Source: Aeromonas fluvialis
GTDB taxonomy: Bacteria; Pseudomonadota; Gammaproteobacteria; Enterobacterales; Aeromonadaceae
NCBI RefSeq assembly: GCF_000819885.1
Contig: NZ_CDBO01000005.1
Location: 1 to 64,000, forward strand
Direction of reading: 5' to 3'
Length of the DNA stretch: 64,000 nt
Each line of letters opens with the position of its first letter. The first letter of the stretch is position 1. The notes below the pieces were generated by a model. That model saw nothing but the letters and a program-made list of their open reading frames with translations. It had not been told where the DNA came from and made no database searches. The position numbers and the translations under genes are program-made. Positions 44,775 to 55,100 of the stretch are shown here, piece after piece.

Positions 44775-45284
44775 ATGGGTCTGTTCGACAAACTGAAGAA
44801 ACTGGTATCTGACGATAGTTCTGACACCGGCGGCATCGAAATTTTTGCTCCGCTGTCTGGCGAAATCGTGCCGATCGAAGATGTGCCTGACGTTGTCTTC
44901 GCCGAGAAGATCGTGGGTGACGGTATCGCCATCAAGCCGGCTGGCAACAAGATGGTTGCGCCGTGCGACGGTACCATCGGCAAGATTTTCGAGACCAACC
45001 ACGCGTTCTCTCTGGAATCCGACTCCGGTATCGAGCTGTTCGTTCACTTCGGTATCGATACCGTTGAACTGAAAGGCGAAGGCTTCAAGCGTATCGCTCA
45101 GGAAGGCCAGCAGGTCAAGCGCGGCGACACCATCATCGAGTTCGATCTGGCCGTTCTGGAAGCGAAAGCCAAGTCTACCCTGACTCCGGTTGTCATCTCC
45201 AACATGGACGAGATCAAAGAGCTGATCAAAATGACGGGTGCCGTGACTGTGGGCGAGACCCCGGTTATCCGCATCAAGAAGTAA
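44775..45284 (+). CDS. crr: PTS EIIA component for glucose (Crr)
   Basis: 169 residues. His91 in ELFVHFGIDTV (His90 in mature numbering) is phosphorylated by HPr, and His76 is its active-site partner. It donates phosphate to glucose-type EIIBC proteins and regulates adenylate cyclase and non-PTS permeases. It ends the pts operon, with a terminator 35 bases downstream. No EIICB gene is present here. Confidence 0.97.
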   Translation: MGLFDKLKKLVSDDSSDTGGIEIFAPLSGEIVPIEDVPDVVFAEKIVGDGIAIKPAGNKMVAPCDGTIGKIFETNHAFSLESDSGIELFVHFGIDTVELKGEGFKRIAQEGQQVKRGDTIIEFDLAVLEAKAKSTLTPVVISNMDEIKELIKMTGAVTVGETPVIRIKK

Positions 45285-45315
45285 TGCCCGGCTGGCTCAC
45301 GCCAGTTGCGCAGTA

Positions 45316-45346
45316 AAAAACCGAAGCCTTGTGCTTCGGTTTTTTT
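45316..45346 (+). terminator. Terminator of the pts operon
   Basis: CCGAAGC/GCTTCGG stem with a CTTGT loop, flanked by AAAAAA and TTTTTTT; it may act in both directions. Confidence 0.9.
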
Positions 45347-45584
45347 ATGGCCGCGAGTCGGCTTCCCTTTCTGATGACCACTCTATTGTGCCGAGATGAC
45401 AACCCGGTTACTGCCCTGATCGGCCATCATCAGTAGATAGTCAATACTCTCCTGCCCCTCTATCTCGGCCCCTCATCCCAAGCTGACGGGGGGAAAGCGG
45501 TTCCCCTTGCTTGGCAAGCACAGGCAGGGTTGTCGCTTGCTATCGCAGGGCATCGCCCGAAGGATGGCCATAGCGATGGAGGCA

Positions 45585-45615
45585 TAAAAAAGCCGCTCAC
45601 GTCAGGAGCGGCTTT
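45585..45615 (-). terminator. Terminator of mscK
   Basis: AAAGCCGCTC/GAGCGGCTTT stem (10 bp, 7-base loop) followed by a T-run on the minus strand, 26 bases past the mscK stop. Confidence 0.88.
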
Positions 45616-45640
45616 GTCATCAGATAATGGCTGCCAGCTA

Positions 45641-48600
45641 TCAGGCTGGCTGCTTGCCATCTTCCGCGGGCGGCGGCAGGGCGGCGGAGTTGGGCGCTAC
45701 CTTCTGCTCTTCGCTTTGCATGTTCTTGATATAGACATCCATCTGGTTGAAGGCGATCTCGATGCCGTTCTCGCGGAACAGCTGGTCGATCTTGCGGTTC
45801 AACTCATCGATGGCCGGGTTGCGATCGCCGAGTTCGCTCACGAAGAAGCGCAGCTCGTGATCCAGGGTGCTGGCGCCAAAGGTGAGGAAGTAAACGATGG
45901 GAACCGGATCCTTCAACACCCGGCTGTTTTCATCGGCGGCCTGTTTGAGCAGGGTACGGGTCAACTCCAGATCCGAGCCGTAAGCCACGCCCACTCGCAC
46001 GATCACCCGGGTGACGGTGTCACTCAGCGACCAGTTGATGAGCCGTTCGGTCATCAGTTGCTGGTTGGGGATGATCACCTCCTTGCGGTCGAAGTCAGTC
46101 AGAGTGGTGGCACGAATACGGATCCGCGACACGGTGCCCGAGAAGGAGCCGATGGTGACGGTGTCTCCGATCCGCACCGGGCGCTCGAACAGGATGATGA
46201 TGCCGGAGACGAAGTTGGAGAGGATCTCCTTCATGCCGAAACCGATACCGACCGACAGACCACCTGCGACCCACTGCAGCTTGTCCCACTGCACACCCAT
46301 CATGGAGAGGGCGGTCAGGGAGCCGAAGCCGATCAGCACGTAGTTGAGCATGGTGGTGATGGCGTAGGCGGTGCCCTGAGCCAGATTGAGCTTGGAGAGT
46401 ATCAGTACTTCCAGCAAACCTGGCAGGTTGCGCGCCAGTGACCAAGCCCCGCCGAACAGCAGGAAGCCGATCAGCACGTCACTCAGGCTGATGGGGAAGA
46501 GTACGGCATTGGCCCCAGAGCCTTCAGTGCGGTGCCACAATACCATGCTGTCGAGGTAGGAGAATATCGCGACCAGATCGGACCAGAGCCAGTAGAAGGC
46601 GACGCCGAAGATCAGCATCAGCACGGTGCGGGTCAGACGCAGGGACTGCTGACTGACATCCTCCAGAGCCATGGGTTGCTCTTCGATGGATTCGCCACCT
46701 TCCGCATCTTCCGAAGATTTGTGCTCACGCTTGGCCACCGCACGGCGGTAGGCCAGACGACGGGCAGCCAGCTCCAGCCCACGCAGGGCGGTGCGGTATA
46801 CCAAGCTCCAGAGGATGAGCAGGTAGAAGGACTCGATCAGCCGGCCTGTCAGCTTGAGGCCGGTGTAGTAGTAGCCCAGTCCGACCAGCACCATCAGCGC
46901 CACCGGCGCCAGCGCCAGGGCTGCGGCCATTACGGAGTGATGTGAGCTGCCATCACCATTGATCAGGGAGCGCGAGATTGGGAAGATCAGGTAGGTCATC
47001 AAGCCCAGCAGTGCCAGAGTGAGCGCTTGGCCGATCACATCATTGCCCAGCGATGATGGCTCAACCACCGCCTTGGTTGACAGCATGATGAGGGGCAACA
47101 GGGAGAGCCAGAGGTTGCGCATGCTGGAGTGCTTGGCCTGCAGCTCCGCTTTCGGGATCCGGAAATGAGATTCGGCGATGCCACCCGGACGCATCACGGC
47201 CAGATAGACGCTGAACATCAGATAACCGAGGGCGAGGTTCAGGGTGATCTGGAACATCAGCTTGGGGCTGAGCAGGCCACAGTAGGTGAGCAGTAGACCG
47301 CCAGCCAGAATGAACAGGCTGCCTGGCAGCCGCTGCAGCACGGTGTAGAAGAGGGCGACAGGTGTGTGCCATTGGTTGTCCTGACGGAAACGGCCAAGGT
47401 CCTTGGCAATCTTCTTTTGTCGCTCAACCAGTGCCGGGCGTTTCCAGACCAGCAGGCCGCCGATCAGCAGCAGCGGGAAGGCGAGCAGGGCGCTCCCCAG
47501 CAGCTCTTCGCGCCAGCGTTTCCAGTCCGGTTTCAATACCCAGTCGGAGGCCTGTTTGTAGGCTTGGGCGGGCCAGCTGATAAACCACTTGCTGTCGATG
47601 GGTTTGTTGCTGCTTACCCAGAAGATGTGTTGCTGCAGGGTAAACTCGATGGCCGCATGGGTGCGGGCCAGTTGCTGCTGGGTCAGCTGCAGGCTGATGG
47701 CGTTGGTGAGCTGGCTGTCGAGCTGACGGTTGAGCTGATCGAGCAGATTGATGCGGGTGTCGAGCAGCTTGGCAAGGCTGGCCTTGTTCTCTTCGCTGAC
47801 CGGATCCTTGCTGCCGGCGATCAGGTTGTCCAGATAGAGGTTCTTTTGGAACAGCTTGTCACGCTGCTGGCTCAGTTCAAACTGGGCCAGATGCAGGTCG
47901 GCGATCTGCTCTTCCAGGTTTTTGACGGCGACGGTCGGTGCCGCTTCCAGCTGCTGGTAGAGCTGATAGAGGATACGTGACAGCAGCAGATTGCCCTTGA
48001 GCATCTGCACCTGTTCATTGAGGTTGCGCTCGGTCTGGATGCCGCGCTCCAGCCAGCTCTTGGTCTGCTGGTTTTTCTGTGCGAGCAGATTGAGGTTGGT
48101 GGTGGCGCTGATGAGCTGCTGGCTGAGCTGGTGGTTGATCTCCTGCTCTTTTTGCACCAGCGGGTTGTCCTGGGTGGCGACCAGTTCGCCAGTCTGCTCG
48201 GCGGTCTTCTCGGTGTCGCCGAGGCGCTTGACGCTGCTCTGCTCCTGCAGGGCCTGCAGTTTCTGCTCTTCGATGGCGAGGCGGGCACTCTGATAGTCGC
48301 GCTGTTTGATCGCCAGATCCTGCATGCTGGTACGGTTATCCAGCTCCTTTTGCAGGTGGGCCAGTTGCAAGTCCAGCAGTGCCAGCTCGGTATTGAGCTT
48401 CATCTTCTCGGCGCTGGAGACGCTTTCACCTGCGTTGAGGCGGCTGCGGATCTCCTGACTGCGCTGGTAGGCGCGGCTCATGCTGCTCTGGGCCCGCTCT
48501 GGCAGGGTCTGCAAGTTGGTGAGTTGGCTGCCGATGGTGCCGAGGGCCTCCTGGGCCTCCTGCATGTTGGCCAGTACTTCCGGCTGACGGCTGTCGAGCT

Positions 48601-48970
48601 CCGCCAGACTCATGCTGGCGTATTCGCTCTTGATCTGCTCGACACTCTTGCCCTTGGTCAGGGCATCGAGCTTGGCACTGATCTCTTTGAGTTCGGTGGG
48701 CAGGTTGCGGATCCGCTGTGCCTGGGTCTTGGCCTTCGTCTCTTCCTTGTCGATGCTGTCGAGCAGGGAGAGGGTGTCGGTCAGCAACTTCTGATCCGCT
48801 TGTTGACTGACGGTCAGGGTTTCTGATTTACCCAGACCATCCAGCGCTTGCTGAACTGCGTTGCGAGAGGGGACATCTTGCGCCATGGCTTGCGGCACGC
48901 AGAGGCTGGCGAGGAGACAGAGCAGCGGCAACAGGGTGGCCGAGACGCTTTTAAAACGTATTGAGGGCAT
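45641..48970 (-). CDS. mscK: Mechanosensitive channel MscK (KefA)
   Basis: 1109 residues (E. coli MscK has 1120). A signal peptide (LLPLLCLLASLCVPQAMA) precedes a periplasmic coiled-coil domain of about 450 residues. Several membrane helices (about 485-880) lead to the pore helix and the cytoplasmic MscS-type beta domain. Segments such as VKRLGDTEKTAEQ, NPLVQKEQEINHQLSQ and KGNLLLSRILYQ resemble MscK more than MscM (YjeP). It opens under osmotic downshock and in E. coli depends on external potassium. The last 25 residues are Pro/Ala-rich. Single gene with its own terminator. Confidence 0.93.
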   Translation of the reverse strand: MPSIRFKSVSATLLPLLCLLASLCVPQAMAQDVPSRNAVQQALDGLGKSETLTVSQQADQKLLTDTLSLLDSIDKEETKAKTQAQRIRNLPTELKEISAKLDALTKGKSVEQIKSEYASMSLAELDSRQPEVLANMQEAQEALGTIGSQLTNLQTLPERAQSSMSRAYQRSQEIRSRLNAGESVSSAEKMKLNTELALLDLQLAHLQKELDNRTSMQDLAIKQRDYQSARLAIEEQKLQALQEQSSVKRLGDTEKTAEQTGELVATQDNPLVQKEQEINHQLSQQLISATTNLNLLAQKNQQTKSWLERGIQTERNLNEQVQMLKGNLLLSRILYQLYQQLEAAPTVAVKNLEEQIADLHLAQFELSQQRDKLFQKNLYLDNLIAGSKDPVSEENKASLAKLLDTRINLLDQLNRQLDSQLTNAISLQLTQQQLARTHAAIEFTLQQHIFWVSSNKPIDSKWFISWPAQAYKQASDWVLKPDWKRWREELLGSALLAFPLLLIGGLLVWKRPALVERQKKIAKDLGRFRQDNQWHTPVALFYTVLQRLPGSLFILAGGLLLTYCGLLSPKLMFQITLNLALGYLMFSVYLAVMRPGGIAESHFRIPKAELQAKHSSMRNLWLSLLPLIMLSTKAVVEPSSLGNDVIGQALTLALLGLMTYLIFPISRSLINGDGSSHHSVMAAALALAPVALMVLVGLGYYYTGLKLTGRLIESFYLLILWSLVYRTALRGLELAARRLAYRRAVAKREHKSSEDAEGGESIEEQPMALEDVSQQSLRLTRTVLMLIFGVAFYWLWSDLVAIFSYLDSMVLWHRTEGSGANAVLFPISLSDVLIGFLLFGGAWSLARNLPGLLEVLILSKLNLAQGTAYAITTMLNYVLIGFGSLTALSMMGVQWDKLQWVAGGLSVGIGFGMKEILSNFVSGIIILFERPVRIGDTVTIGSFSGTVSRIRIRATTLTDFDRKEVIIPNQQLMTERLINWSLSDTVTRVIVRVGVAYGSDLELTRTLLKQAADENSRVLKDPVPIVYFLTFGASTLDHELRFFVSELGDRNPAIDELNRKIDQLFRENGIEIAFNQMDVYIKNMQSEEQKVAPNSAALPPPAEDGKQPA

Positions 48971-49072
48971 ATAACTTCCGGGTTATTACGCGATATTCGG
49001 GAGATTTCCCGCATAGATTAAATTCGCGTGGATTCTAACACCGGGCTTGTCAGGTAAGCAGGGGGGAGGGAC

Positions 49073-49103
49073 AAAAAAAAACGGCGCCCACAGGCGCCGT
49101 TTT
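49073..49103 (-). terminator. Terminator of pykF
   Basis: AAACGGCGCC/GGCGCCGTTT stem with a CACA loop, followed by a run of T on the minus strand. Confidence 0.9.
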
Positions 49104-49121
49104 CAAGTTGTTCAACGCTAA

Positions 49122-50534
49122 TTAAAGAACGTGAACAGAAGCGGTGTTGGTGGTGCCGCTCGGTACCAGAGCACCGGAGACCATCACAACCACGTCACCT
49201 TTCAGACCCATGCCGATTTCCAGCGCGGCTTCTTTACCGATGCGATAGAAATCGTCGGTAGAGGCGATGCTGTCAACCACGTGAGCAACCACACCCTTGG
49301 TCAGCACCAGCTGGGCAGCAGTTTTCTTGTTGGTGGTGATAGCCAGGATCCAGGCTTTCGGGAAGTACTTGCGAATGGCCTTGGCAGATTTGCCGCCTTC
49401 GGTCGCCACCACGATCAGCGGGGCGTCCAGCTTCTCGGAGGTCTCTACCGCGCCTTTGCAGACAGCTTCGGTGATGCGCAGCTTGTTGCTGTCGTTGGCA
49501 GCAGACAGGTTGGACGGCATCACGGCATCGGTACGCTCGCAGATGGTGGCCATGATGGTCACGGCTTCCAGCGGGTACTTACCTTTGGCAGACTCACCGG
49601 ACAGCATGACTGCATCGGTACCGTCCAGCACTGCGTTGGCCACGTCGCCAGCTTCGGCGCGGGTCGGACGCGGGTTCTTGATCATGGAGTCCAGCATCTG
49701 GGTGGCGGTGATAACCACTTTACGAGCCTTGTTACACTTCTCGATGATCATCTTCTGGGCGAAGATAACTTCTTCAACCGGAATTTCTACACCCATGTCG
49801 CCACGAGCAACCATGATACCGTCGGAGACAGCCAGGATATCGTCGAAGTTGTCCAGGCCTTCCTGGTTTTCGATCTTGGAGATGATCTGGATGTTCTCGC
49901 CACCGTGGGCTTTCAGGTGCTCACGGATTTCCAGTACGTCTTCTTTCTTACGGATGAAGGAAGCTGCAACGAAATCAACGCCTTGCTCGCAACCGAAGAT
50001 CAGGTCGCGTTTGTCTTTTTCGGCCAGGGCCGGCAGCTTGATGGAGACGCCCGGCAGGTTAACGCCTTTGTTCTCGCCCAGATCACCGTTGTTCAGCACT
50101 TTACAGATGACTTCGCGCTCGGTGATTTCGATCACGTCCAGACCGATCAGGCCGTCATCAACCAGGATGCGGTTGCCGACGCGCAGGTCGTTGGCGAAGC
50201 CGGCATAAGTCACGGCTACGATATCTTTGTTGCCAACCACGGTCTGGTCGGTGGTGAAGGTGAAAGTCTGGCCAGCGACCAGCGCGACATCTTTGCCGCC
50301 TTCCAGTTTGATGGTACGGATTTCCGGACCCTTGGTATCCAGCAGGATGGCTGCTTGAGTGCCGGTTTCGGCCATCACTTCGCGCAGGTTGCTGATACGG
50401 GCGCCATGCTCGGCGTAATCACCGTGGGAGAAGTTCAGGCGCATGACGTTCATGCCGGCGTCCAGCATTTTGGCCAGCATTTCTTTGGATTCGGTCTTCG
50501 GACCGATGGTGCAGACAATTTTGGTCTTTTTCAT
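49122..50534 (-). CDS. pykF: Pyruvate kinase I
   Basis: 470 residues from the ATG at 50534, equal to E. coli PykF and with the same N-terminus [16 protein letters not shown]. It converts phosphoenolpyruvate and ADP to pyruvate and ATP. The active-site region [18 protein letters not shown] contains the catalytic Lys, [12 protein letters not shown] follows, and the allosteric C-terminal domain is complete. Nearby ATGs at 50546 and 50570 would add a few residues. The promoter region carries three AACGTTTT repeats (separate entry). Confidence 0.96.
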   Translation of the reverse strand: MKKTKIVCTIGPKTESKEMLAKMLDAGMNVMRLNFSHGDYAEHGARISNLREVMAETGTQAAILLDTKGPEIRTIKLEGGKDVALVAGQTFTFTTDQTVVGNKDIVAVTYAGFANDLRVGNRILVDDGLIGLDVIEITEREVICKVLNNGDLGENKGVNLPGVSIKLPALAEKDKRDLIFGCEQGVDFVAASFIRKKEDVLEIREHLKAHGGENIQIISKIENQEGLDNFDDILAVSDGIMVARGDMGVEIPVEEVIFAQKMIIEKCNKARKVVITATQMLDSMIKNPRPTRAEAGDVANAVLDGTDAVMLSGESAKGKYPLEAVTIMATICERTDAVMPSNLSAANDSNKLRITEAVCKGAVETSEKLDAPLIVVATEGGKSAKAIRKYFPKAWILAITTNKKTAAQLVLTKGVVAHVVDSIASTDDFYRIGKEAALEIGMGLKGDVVVMVSGALVPSGTTNTASVHVL

Positions 50535-50842
50535 GTCAATCTTCATGGTTAAGGAATTTCCGCCGAGCAATATACACCAGTTTTTGGAATCTTTTTATGA
50601 TCCAGAAACAACGTTTTGACCAGATAACGTTTTCTTTTCAGGGATAACGTTTTCCTGTGAGTCACATTTTAGAGCATATGGCCACAGGTTCGGGTTGCAG
50701 GGATGCAAATGTGGCCATTCTTGGTTGTGTGGCCGGGTTGAGGTCCACATGTTGTAAAATGACCACCCGATCGCTGTCACCGTCTTGTCACCGGCTTGCG
50801 CAAACATGTTAGTTCATTGGCGCACGGGTGAAGGAGGTCGGG
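50535..50842. other. Divergent intergenic region of pykF and the small membrane-protein gene
   Basis: Contains a minus-strand -10 candidate TATATT (50569-50574), giving a leader of about 28 bases for pykF, the three AACGTTTT repeats, and otherwise nothing I can name. A 70-codon minus-strand frame here (50595-50807) looks accidental. Confidence 0.5.
50610..50654. repeat. Three AACGTTTT repeats in the pykF promoter
   Basis: AACGTTTT starts at 50610, 50626 and 50646; the last two are extended to GATAACGTTTTC. On the minus strand each contains AAACGTT, the core of the Cra (FruR) operator TGAAACGTTTCA. They lie about 40-85 bases upstream of the -10 candidate. Confidence 0.6.
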
Positions 50843-51085
50843 ATGAAAAACAGCCAGGAAACCGGATGGACTCTGCTCTTGCTGGGTACCGCCCTGCTGC
50901 TGGTTCAGGCACTGCCACCCCGCTACTGGCCTGACAACGCTTGTCTGCGGGTACTCTTTTCCCACTCGGTCAAAGGGGAGGCGGCCGCCGAGAGGTTGGC
51001 GTGGCGTGAATGGCAGGATCATGGCGCCGCGACCCGGATGGCGCTTCGTGTAGCCCGACCGCAGCCGGATGCGCCGCAGCCTTGA
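50843..51085 (+). CDS. Small predicted membrane protein
   Basis: 80 residues from the ATG at 50843, which has a near-perfect AAGGAGGT ribosome site; the track start at 50828 lies upstream of that site. One hydrophobic segment (WTLLLLGTALLLVQALPP, about residues 8-25) is followed by a polar, Arg- and Ala-rich tail ending DAPQP. I recognise no family. The strong ribosome site and GC-rich codon use argue for a real gene. It lies upstream of ygiD on the same strand, with a 166-base gap that contains a palindrome, so it may not be cotranscribed. Confidence 0.6.
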   Translation: MKNSQETGWTLLLLGTALLLVQALPPRYWPDNACLRVLFSHSVKGEAAAERLAWREWQDHGAATRMALRVARPQPDAPQP

Positions 51086-51122
51086 TATCTGTTGCCGCTT
51101 CCCGGTTGTGAAGGAGTGAAAT

Positions 51123-51141
51123 TATCAACCATTGGTTGATA
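51123..51141. promoter_or_regulatory. 19-bp palindrome upstream of ygiD
   Basis: TATCAACCATTGGTTGATA is perfectly symmetric in its 9-base arms around a single central base. It lies 111 bases before the ygiD ATG and just after the small membrane-protein gene. No T-run follows, so an operator for a dimeric repressor or activator is more likely than a terminator. Confidence 0.55.
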
Positions 51142-51251
51142 GTGCATATCTATCTTGCAGGATTGTTCACCTTAAATGGCAGAGGGATAATCGATTTCAA
51201 CAGCGATATCCCCTCCGGTATCGCCCTTGATACCTTGTTGGAGTCCGCCCT

Positions 51252-52016
51252 ATGTCTCTCGCCCCCGTCTGGTTTATCTCTCACGGCGCACCGGATCTGG
51301 TGCTGCGTGAGCAACCCGCCACCCGCTTTCTGCGTACCCTGCATCTGGGGAAGCTCAAGGGGCTGGTGGTCATCTCAGCCCACTGGTTCAGCCGCGAACT
51401 GCAGATCAACGTCGAGCCCAAACCGGCCTTGATGTACGACTTCTACGGTTTTCCCGAGCCCCTGTACCAGATGCGCTGGCCTGCCAGCAGCCCCGAGTGG
51501 TTGCAGCAGGGGGTGAGCGAACAGCTGACGCTGGCGGGGCTGACCGCCACACCGGTAAGGCGCAAGCTGGACCACGGGGTCTGGTCGCCGCTCTCCCTGA
51601 TCGACCCAGAGAGCGAGATCCCGCTGGTGCAGATCTCCATCCCCACCCGTTTCACCCCGGCCCAGTTGTGGCAACTGGGGGAGGTGCTGGGGGCGCTGCG
51701 CAGTGAGGGGATTGGCATTCTCGCCTCCGGTGCCATCACCCATAACCTGCGAGCGCTGGGGCCGGAGGATTCACCGGTGCCCAAGTGGGCCAGTCAGTTT
51801 GTCGGTTGGCTGGAGCAGAAGATGGCCGACGAGGAGCGGTTGGCGCTGCTTGACTATCGCCAGCAGGCCCCCGGGGCGGTGGAGTCCCATCCCCACGACG
51901 ACCATCTGCGCCCGCTCTTTGTGGCGTTGGGGGCAGCCGATGGTGTGGCACCCACCCGGCTGCACGAGAGCTGGGATGGCGGCAGCCTTTATATGGGCGC
52001 CTACCGCTTCGGCTGA
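51252..52016 (+). CDS. ygiD: Extradiol ring-opening dioxygenase family protein (YgiD)
   Basis: 254 residues. Metal-binding and catalytic histidines typical of the LigB/DODA family are visible: SHGAPDL (about 10-16), ISAHWFS (about 42-48), LDHGVWSPL (about 107-115) and the late SHPHDDHLRPLFVALGAA. E. coli YgiD has 4,5-DOPA extradiol dioxygenase activity in vitro; the physiological substrate is unclear. The start ATG is at 51252, although its ribosome site is poor. It ends 14 bases before a strong terminator and has a palindromic operator candidate upstream. Confidence 0.9.
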   Translation: MSLAPVWFISHGAPDLVLREQPATRFLRTLHLGKLKGLVVISAHWFSRELQINVEPKPALMYDFYGFPEPLYQMRWPASSPEWLQQGVSEQLTLAGLTATPVRRKLDHGVWSPLSLIDPESEIPLVQISIPTRFTPAQLWQLGEVLGALRSEGIGILASGAITHNLRALGPEDSPVPKWASQFVGWLEQKMADEERLALLDYRQQAPGAVESHPHDDHLRPLFVALGAADGVAPTRLHESWDGGSLYMGAYRFG

Positions 52017-52029
52017 TAGCCTCTCTGAC

Positions 52030-52061
52030 GACAAGACCCCGCCAATTGGCGGGGTCTTGTC
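52030..52061. terminator. Bidirectional hairpin between ygiD and sbcC
   Basis: GACAAGACCCCGCC/GGCGGGGTCTTGTC, a 14-bp perfect stem with an AATT loop, between convergent genes. Confidence 0.85.
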
Positions 52062-52113
52062 TTATACGGCGTAGTGATTGAGCCTGTGGTACTGGTGATT
52101 GAGCCGAAGGCGC

Positions 52114-55100
52114 TCAGGGGACCACCACCCGGCTCTCACCGCCGCCGAGGGCTTCGACCCTGATCTGCACGCCGATCCGCTCCACCAGGGTCTGGACGTG
52201 GGAGATGACCCCGATCTGGCGACCGGCGGCCTGCAGGGAGTCGAGGCTGGCGAGCGCCAGATCCAGACTGTCCGGATCGAGCGTGCCGAACCCTTCGTCG
52301 ATAAAGAGCGACTCGACCTGGGTCTGGCGCGACGACAGGCTGGAGAGGGCCAGCGCCAGCGCCAGCGACACCAGAAAACTCTCGCCGCCGGAGAGGGAGT
52401 CCACCGAGCGCACCTCGTCCCCCATGTCGAGATCCACCACCTGCAGCGCCAGATCGGTACCGGGCACCCGCTCCAGCCGGTAGCGCGGCGACAGTTCACC
52501 CAGCTGGGCGTTGGCCTCCAGCAACAGACGCTCTAGGGTGAGGCTCTGGGCGAAGGTGCGGAACTTGGCGCCGTTGGCTTGCCCGATCAGATCGCCCAGC
52601 TGCTGCCAGTGGTCGGCCACCGCCTGCTGGGTGATCAGCTCCTGTTGCAGGCTGCCCGCCTTGAGGGCGGCCGCTTCGGCCTGTGCCAGCTTGCTCTTGC
52701 ACTCGAACAGCTGCTCTTCAAGGGCGCGACAACGGGCACCCCGCGCCGCCAGCTGCTCGCTCAGCTCTGCATCCGGCAGGGCGGCCAGTTCGGGGTGGTG
52801 TTCCCGGTAGCGATCCCGCTTGCTCTCCTCCAGTGCCAGCGCCCGTTGCCGCTCGGCAAGGCGGGTGCGTGCCTCGCCAACCTCATCCTCCAGCCCTTGC
52901 AGGGCGGCGCGGCGCGCCTTGAGCTCATCGGCGGTGATGGCGAGCAGGCGGCGCAGGTCGTACTCATTGATGCCGAGGGTACTGGCGTGAGCCGCCCAGC
53001 GCCCCAGCACCTCCCGCTTGCGGCGGCTACTGATCTGTTTTTCTTGCTCCACATGGGTGAGGCGGGTCTTGAGCTCGGTCTGCCGCTCCCGCAGAGCGCG
53101 GGCGCCGCTTTGCATCAGCTCCAGTTCGCTGGCGAGTTGTTGCAGCCGCTGTTGCCAGCGGCTCTCGACCAGCGGGATCTCCTCGCCATTCAGACAGGCG
53201 GCGCGGCTGGTGAGCAGCCCCTGCCGCTGCTGCTCGTGCTCCTTGTAGTCCCGCTCGAGTTTGTGCAGCAGCTCGCGCTGGGTCTGCAGGCGCGCCTCCT
53301 GCGCACTTAGTGCCGGGGTTAGGCTGGCGATCTCGCTGGCCAGCCGCTCCCACTCGCTCTGGCCGTGCAGCCAGGCTTCGCAGGTCCGCTGCCACTCATT
53401 CCACTGCTGGCTGCCGAGCCATTGGCGCCACGGTTGGCCACCCATCTGCTCATCGAGGCGGTGGGCACCCTGTTCGAGGCGCTGGCGCAGGGTCGCCTCC
53501 TGCTCGCCCATCCCCTTCACTTCCCCTTCCAGTGCGATGCGCTGGCGATCGGCCTCCTGCCACTGCTGCTCGAACTGCTGGTGCTGGGCAGCCAGTTGGC
53601 TCAGTTGCTGACGCACCCCTTGCAGCTGTTGTTGGCCAAGCTGGGCCTGACGCAGCTGCTGCTGGCTCTGGGCCAACCCCTGCTCCAGCGCCTGGCCACG
53701 GCCAAGCAGGGTGCTCATCAGCTCGTTCCACTCAATGGGGCTCTGGCGCAGCGGCAGCGGATGGCCGAGCAGGGTATCGCCCCCCAGCTGTTGCCAGCGC
53801 TGGGTCAGCTGCTCGGCGCGTGCCTCCAGCTCCGGCAGATGTTGCTGACGCACCACCAGCTGGCGGGCCAGCTCCTGACGCTCGCTTTCGCACTGAATGT
53901 ATTGATGGTTGAGCCGTTCCCATTCGAGTTCGAGGCTTCTGGCCCGCTCTGCCAGCTGACCCAGGATCCCCGCCACCTGTGGCTGGCTCTGGCTGTAGGG
54001 ATGCTCCTCGGCGCCGCACAGCGGGCAGGGTTCGCCATCGCTCAGGATATGGCGATACTGCTCGAAGCTGGCGATGGCGCGGGACTGCTCCAGTGCATGG
54101 CGCGCCTCATCCCGCTGCAGGGCGAGCCGCTCGCGGGCTGGCGCCAGCTCTTCGCTCAAGCTGGCCAGCTTGCCGAGGGCCTGCTCCAGCTGGGCAATCT
54201 CCTGCTGCAGGCGGCCATGCTGCTCGCCGTGGTTGCGGCCATAATCGGCCAGCTCCAGCAACTGGCGTAGTTGGCCCAGCTGTTGGGTCTGCTGCTGCCA
54301 CTGCTCTTGCGCTTTGGCGAGGCGACTCTCCCACTGCTGCTCCTGCAACTCATTTTGTTGCTGTTGCAGCCGCGCCTGCTCCTGTTGCCAGTAGTCGCGC
54401 TCCTGCTGGCCTTGCTCCAGCTGGCGCTGTAACTGTTGCAGGGCGCGCAGCTTGTGATCCCGCAGGGTGAGCAGCTGTTGCTGCTTGTCGGCATCCTCTG
54501 CCCAATCCTGCATGGCGGTGAGCAGGGGCTGCCACTGGCGGGCAACCGGTGCCAGCTCCTTGTGCTCTTCGAGCCAAAGGCCCCACTGTTGGTGTTGCTG
54601 TTTGAGTAGTTCCACCTGTCGGCTCTGCTCGCGCCAGCCCTGCTCCAGCGTGAGTTGCACTTCTCGCTCTTGTGCTCCCTCCTGCTGGATCTTCTGCAAC
54701 TGCTGCACTTTCTCCCGAATGCGGGTATCGAGCTCCTGCGCTCGCTTGAGTTCGGGTTGCAGGGCGCCCCATTCGCGCTCAGCGGCGATCTTTTCCGCCA
54801 GCAGTTGCTGCTCGGTCAGGGCGCTCTGCCGGGTTTGCTGCTCGAGTGTGGCAAGCTCGGGCCCCAGTTCGGCGATCACCTTCTCCTGCTGCTGTACTTC
54901 GAGAGTGAGGCGGGTCAGCTCGTCGTGATCGGCGCGGGCCACCTGGGCCTGCTCGGCACGGGCAAACTCCTCGCGCTCAGGGGCCGCGGCGCCGTGGGCC
55001 TGCAAGGCGGCATCGAGCGCCGCTTGCCCCTCGGCGCAGCCCTGCAACTGGGCGGCAATGCGGCTGTTGAGATCGCGCAAGTCCTGCATCAGCTGCTGCT

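Larger units (their letters stand above)
45285..45640. other. Intergenic region between convergent crr and mscK
   Basis: Holds the crr terminator at the left and the mscK terminator at the right. The 230 bases between show no gene or repeat I can support. Confidence 0.5.

Noticed and set aside
49131-50552. 473-codon plus-strand frame opposite pykF
   Set aside because: Shadow of a highly conserved gene; no ribosome site or domain.
50595-50807. 70-codon minus-strand frame upstream of pykF
   Set aside because: Covers the promoter repeats and lacks a ribosome site; unlikely to be translated.
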